Shown here: positions 61,598 to 64,000 of the stretch, in pieces | Layout: each line of letters starts with the position of its first letter | Position numbering within the stretch: the first letter of the stretch is position 1 | Source of the DNA: CAYMMX01 sp964391675 | GTDB lineage: Bacteria > Cyanobacteriota > Vampirovibrionia > Gastranaerophilales > Gastranaerophilaceae | DNA: 64,000 nt | Reading direction: 5' to 3' | Assembly: GCA_964391675.1 (NCBI GenBank) | Contig: CAYMMX010000004.1 | Location: 124,001 to 188,000 of the forward strand | Notes under the pieces: generated by a model | What the model was told of the DNA's origin: nothing | The model's database searches: none | The model's input: only the letters and a program-made list of their open reading frames with translations | Program-made: the position numbers and the translations under genes

Positions 61598-61615
61598 TCT
61601 TTTTTCAAAAAAATT

Positions 61616-61646
61616 AATGCGCAAAGTTTTTCCTTTGCGCATTTTA
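61616..61646 (+). terminator. Terminator
   Basis: AATGCGCAAAG (61616-61626) pairs with CTTTGCGCATT (61633-61643) around a 6-nt loop, with a T-rich run. It ends the coiled-coil gene. Confidence 0.85.
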
Positions 61647-61702
61647 CTTATTTCTTGTTTAGAATATAATCTTATTGTTACAAAAATGAGTGGAAAATTT
61701 TG

Positions 61703-62440
61703 GTGAGTGTACTAGAAAAAGAAAATATAGCTGAAATTGTAAAAAGTACTAACTTAAAACATATAGCAATAATTATGGACGGTAACCGCCGTTGGGCAAA
61801 AGAGCATAATTTACCGACAGCATTGGGGCATAAAAAAGGCGTTGATGCTTTAAAATTGGCCGTTAAGTCATGTCATAACTTCGGGATTAAATACTTAACA
61901 GTTTATGCTTTTTCGACCGAAAATTGGAATAGAAAGCAAGAAGAAGTTGATTATTTAATGGAGCTTTTTGCATTAACTATTAAAAATGAACTAAAAGAAT
62001 TAAATGAAAATAATGTTGTTATTAACTTTATTGGAGATTTATCTAAATTAAGTGACAAATTACAAAATCAATTTAAAAAAGCAGTTGAAAAAACCAAGAA
62101 TAATACCGGTGTTCACTTACAAATTGCAATTAATTACGGCTCACGTGACGAAATTTTAAGTGCTGTTAGGGCAATATCGCAAAAAGTGTTAAATAACGAG
62201 CTTAATGTAGAAGATATTTCAGAAGAATTATTATCTAGTGAATTATATACAAGTAATATTCCTGATCCGGATTTATTAATACGTACGAGTGGTGAAATGC
62301 GGATTTCCAATTATTTATTGTGGCAAATAGCATATTCTGAGATATTGATAACCAATCAGTATTGGCCTGAGTTTAATGAAAAGTCTATGTCAGATGCCAT
62401 TTTAGAGTTCAAATATCGTCAGCGCCGCTTTGGAGGTTAA
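61703..62440 (+). CDS. uppS: UppS, undecaprenyl pyrophosphate synthase
   Basis: UppS makes the C55 lipid carrier for cell-wall and surface polysaccharide precursors. The cis-prenyltransferase signature IAIIMDGNRRWAKEH is near residues 20-34, then LTVYAFSTENWNR and PDLLIRTSGEMRISNYLLWQ with SYFEQ-like end. Length is 245 residues. GTG at 61703 is chosen; TTG at 61700 is also possible. TATAAT lies about 30 nt upstream (near 61667). It is coupled to rdgB, whose ATG follows the stop directly. Confidence 0.94.
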   Translation: MSVLEKENIAEIVKSTNLKHIAIIMDGNRRWAKEHNLPTALGHKKGVDALKLAVKSCHNFGIKYLTVYAFSTENWNRKQEEVDYLMELFALTIKNELKELNENNVVINFIGDLSKLSDKLQNQFKKAVEKTKNNTGVHLQIAINYGSRDEILSAVRAISQKVLNNELNVEDISEELLSSELYTSNIPDPDLLIRTSGEMRISNYLLWQIAYSEILITNQYWPEFNEKSMSDAILEFKYRQRRFGG

Positions 62441-63013
62441 ATGAAAATAGTTTTAGCATCTTCAAATCCTCATAAAGTTGAGGAAATTAATGCTATTGTA
62501 AAAGGCTTGGAATTAGAATTTATAATGCCTCCTAGCGGATTTGACCCACTTGAAAATGCTGAAAGTTTTGAAGGGAATGCATTGTTAAAGGCTAAAGAAG
62601 CTGCTAGAATTACAGGAATGGTCGCCTTGGCGGATGATTCAGGATTATGTGTTGACTATCTGGAAGGCAAACCGGGTATACACTCTGCACGTTATGCTGA
62701 TACACCTAAAGCCAGAATTGATAAACTGTTAAATGAACTTAAAAATGTACCTGTTGATAGTCGTAGTGCAAAATTTGTATGTGCCATGGCTCTTGTTGAT
62801 ATAGACGGAACGACTTTGTTTTTAGACAGAGGGGAATGTCATGGACAAATAGCATTTAAGCCTAGGGGAAGCAACGGTTTTGGTTATGACCCTATATTTA
62901 TTGTTAATGATAAAGGTGTAAGCATGGCTGAATTACCAGAGAGTGAAAAAAATAAAATATCACATAGAGCTGTAGTTTTGGCTAAGTTACTTAAATATTT
63001 TAAGAAATTGTAA
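62441..63013 (+). CDS. rdgB: RdgB, dITP/XTP pyrophosphatase
   Basis: RdgB removes non-canonical purine nucleotides from the pool. It has the signature MKIVLASSNPHKVEEI, ENAESFEGNALLKAKEAA, ALADDSGLCVDYLEGKPG, and a C-terminal FGYDPIFIV with SHRA. Length is 190 residues. The start touches the uppS stop. It is a well conserved housekeeping gene. Confidence 0.95.
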   Translation: MKIVLASSNPHKVEEINAIVKGLELEFIMPPSGFDPLENAESFEGNALLKAKEAARITGMVALADDSGLCVDYLEGKPGIHSARYADTPKARIDKLLNELKNVPVDSRSAKFVCAMALVDIDGTTLFLDRGECHGQIAFKPRGSNGFGYDPIFIVNDKGVSMAELPESEKNKISHRAVVLAKLLKYFKKL

Positions 63014-63041
63014 AAAATAACAAGTGTACTTTTATCACTTA

Positions 63042-63070
63042 TTGACAAAAATAAATTTGTCTGCTATAAT
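63042..63070 (+). promoter_or_regulatory. Consensus sigma-70 promoter
   Basis: TTGACA (63042-63047) and TATAAT (63065-63070) both match the consensus fully, with a 17-bp spacer. Transcription should start near 63077 and give a leader of about 40 nt to the next gene. Confidence 0.9.
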
Positions 63071-63115
63071 AGTAGTAATAGGTTTTATAGGTTATATAAA
63101 TGGAGGTTAGTATAA

Positions 63116-63550
63116 GTGCGTACAAATAAAGTGTCACACCCAATAATAAATGTACATTCTACACCTAAAGCAACTAAGCCTTCATTTGGATTCCTCCTTA
63201 CTAAAGAGCAAGGTGATATTTATCATTATTTACAAAAACGTGTGCCTAGGTATGTTAAAAAGTTTAATCAAAGCATGTTTAAAAACTTAAGTAATAATAT
63301 TGACTCTTCGGATAAACGTGATGCAATTATGTATAGAGCCTTAGCTAAAGGTTTAAAATTAATGGTCAAAGAAGTTAGTGAATTTAAAAATAATGCTGCT
63401 ATATATAAATCACAGGCTACACTGTATATATTAAAAGCAAAAAAATTAGAAAAAAAAGTATTTATCGATAAACATCCTACTATTGGTGCTATATTTAGTT
63501 CAGTTAATTCATTAAAAACTTCTTTAGCTTCAATGTTTTTTGGCTCATAA
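63116..63550 (+). CDS. Unknown protein with N-terminal S-F-G motif
   Basis: This 144-residue basic protein has no known domain. It starts at GTG with GGAGGTTAGTATAA before it. The N-terminus is polar, then KPSFGFLLTKEQ (Phe 24, Gly 25), as in the other F-G proteins of the window. The remaining sequence is helical, rich in Lys (for example VPRYVKKFNQSMFKNL), with no membrane segment. A perfect consensus promoter drives it, implying high expression. Function is unknown. Confidence 0.6.
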   Translation: MRTNKVSHPIINVHSTPKATKPSFGFLLTKEQGDIYHYLQKRVPRYVKKFNQSMFKNLSNNIDSSDKRDAIMYRALAKGLKLMVKEVSEFKNNAAIYKSQATLYILKAKKLEKKVFIDKHPTIGAIFSSVNSLKTSLASMFFGS

Positions 63551-63632
63551 AAATTATATATAAATATTTCAACCATTTAATTGTTTAATTATTGTTATAT
63601 TATTCTATTTACTGTATTTTTTATAAAAATAC

Positions 63633-63693
63633 TTGATTTTATATGTTTTTGTAGGATAATTTAATTGTGATAAAAATCACGGTTACGTGATTT
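63633..63693 (+). promoter_or_regulatory. Promoter with Rex/CRP-like operator before hydrogenase genes
   Basis: TTGATT (63633-63638) and GATAAT (63655-63660) are 16 bp apart. Across the expected start lies TTGTGATAAAAATCACGG (63665-63682), matching TTGTGA-N6-TCAC, the core of both Rex and CRP/FNR-type sites. Immediately after it AAATCACG-GTTA-CGTGATTT (63674-63693) forms an overlapping inverted repeat. Position over +1 fits a repressor such as Rex, which senses NADH/NAD and controls fermentation and hydrogenase genes. The motif is seen; the regulator is inferred. Confidence 0.55.
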
Positions 63694-63820
63694 AATCCTT
63701 TAAAATTCGAATTAATTCAATTCATATATTTTAAATGGACAAAATTTCGCAATTAATTACAGTTGGATAATTTAATGAATAAAATATATATTTTTTATTC
63801 AATACAAAAAGGAGAAAAAG

Positions 63821-64000
63821 ATGAGTACTCAAAGTCCGAATAAAATTGACTTTTCCAAAGTTGATGAAATAATTCAATCATGCGGGGCTAAAAAATCTAA
63901 TTTAATTGGAATTTTGCAAAAAGTTCAAGAATCTTTCAGATATTTACCGGAAGATGCAATGACATATATTGGTACAAAAATTGAAGGTTTGTCGCCTGCT
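63821..64000 (+). CDS. NuoE/HndA-like hydrogenase subunit (partial)
   Basis: The first 60 residues are visible before the edge. They include SCGAKKSNLIGILQKVQESF and RYLPEDAMTYIG, the N-terminal helical part of the NuoE/HndA/HydC family, which carries a thioredoxin-fold [2Fe-2S] cluster. The cluster Cys residues lie beyond the edge. Such subunits belong to NADH-linked or bifurcating [FeFe] hydrogenases or to complex I; with hydF in the window, hydrogenase is more likely. AAAAAGGAGAAAAAG is a strong ribosome binding site. Confidence 0.8.
   Translation, partial: MSTQSPNKIDFSKVDEIIQSCGAKKSNLIGILQKVQESFRYLPEDAMTYIGTKIEGLSPA

Noticed and set aside
1..64000. CRISPR array, insertion sequence or prophage
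   Set aside because: No regularly spaced direct repeats, transposase, integrase or phage structural genes were seen. Genes of known function are chromosomal housekeeping or surface functions.

Overview
The window is AT-rich bacterial chromosome, densely coded on both strands, with no insertion sequence, prophage or CRISPR array. It looks like a flagellated member of the non-photosynthetic sister group of Cyanobacteria (Melainabacteria/Vampirovibrionia, probably Gastranaerophilales). This is an inference. It rests on a cyanobacterial-type DivIVA-like coiled-coil protein at the left edge, an anaerobic gene set (HydF and a NuoE/HndA-like hydrogenase subunit), a full flagellar export and motor set, and several lineage-type hypothetical proteins with an F-x-G motif near the N-terminus.

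Layout. 1-4.1 kb: coiled-coil protein, tsaE-tsaB (tRNA t6A), a sensor-less histidine kinase with a degenerate regulator, and a ribbon-helix-helix protein. 4.1-8.7 kb: murC-murB-ddl-ftsQ, a fragment of the division and cell-wall cluster. 8.8-15.3 kb: AhpD-like protein, hydF, and leuC-leuB-leuA without leuD. 15.3-24.6 kb, minus strand: fliP-fliQ-fliR-flhB-flhA, then PilZ, a small membrane protein, a histidine kinase, an HD-GYP regulator and a short PLP decarboxylase-like enzyme. 24.7-30.8 kb: a lytic transglycosylase facing motA-motB-fliL-fliM-fliN. 30.8-39.4 kb: rlmH, short mscS, tRNA-Gly, a glycine-zipper protein, a four-EF-hand protein, rpsP, purB, rpsO and a TPR protein. 39.6-48.2 kb: GT9 transferase, a large GGDEF/HD-GYP protein, a strong candidate small RNA gene (possibly 6S RNA), two related membrane proteins, an apparently inactive GH13 protein, folP and two tiny genes. 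48.3-60.7 kb: thiL, then a sugar operon (epimerase, HddC-GmhB fusion, HddA, GmhA, methyltransferase, 1233-residue multi-domain glycosyltransferase), ispD, a TPR protein and a diguanylate cyclase. 60.9-64 kb: coiled-coil protein, uppS, rdgB, an F-x-G protein, and the start of a probable hydrogenase operon behind a Rex- or CRP-like operator.

How the genes connect. Cyclic-di-GMP proteins (two intact GGDEF, one degenerate GGDEF, one intact and one degenerate HD-GYP, one PilZ) surround the flagellar genes and suggest c-di-GMP control of motility. The sugar operon builds nucleotide-activated D-glycero-D-manno-heptose and transfers it, with other sugars, to a surface glycan. MurC, MurB, Ddl, UppS and the lytic transglycosylase serve peptidoglycan.

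The points most worth a second look are the F-x-G N-terminal motif family, extended -10 boxes placed 6-8 nt before start codons (leaderless transcripts), the minus-strand small RNA at 42.65-42.87 kb, a perfect 36-bp palindrome inside a coding region, an in-frame stop in the rpsP tail, and the operator before the hydrogenase genes.
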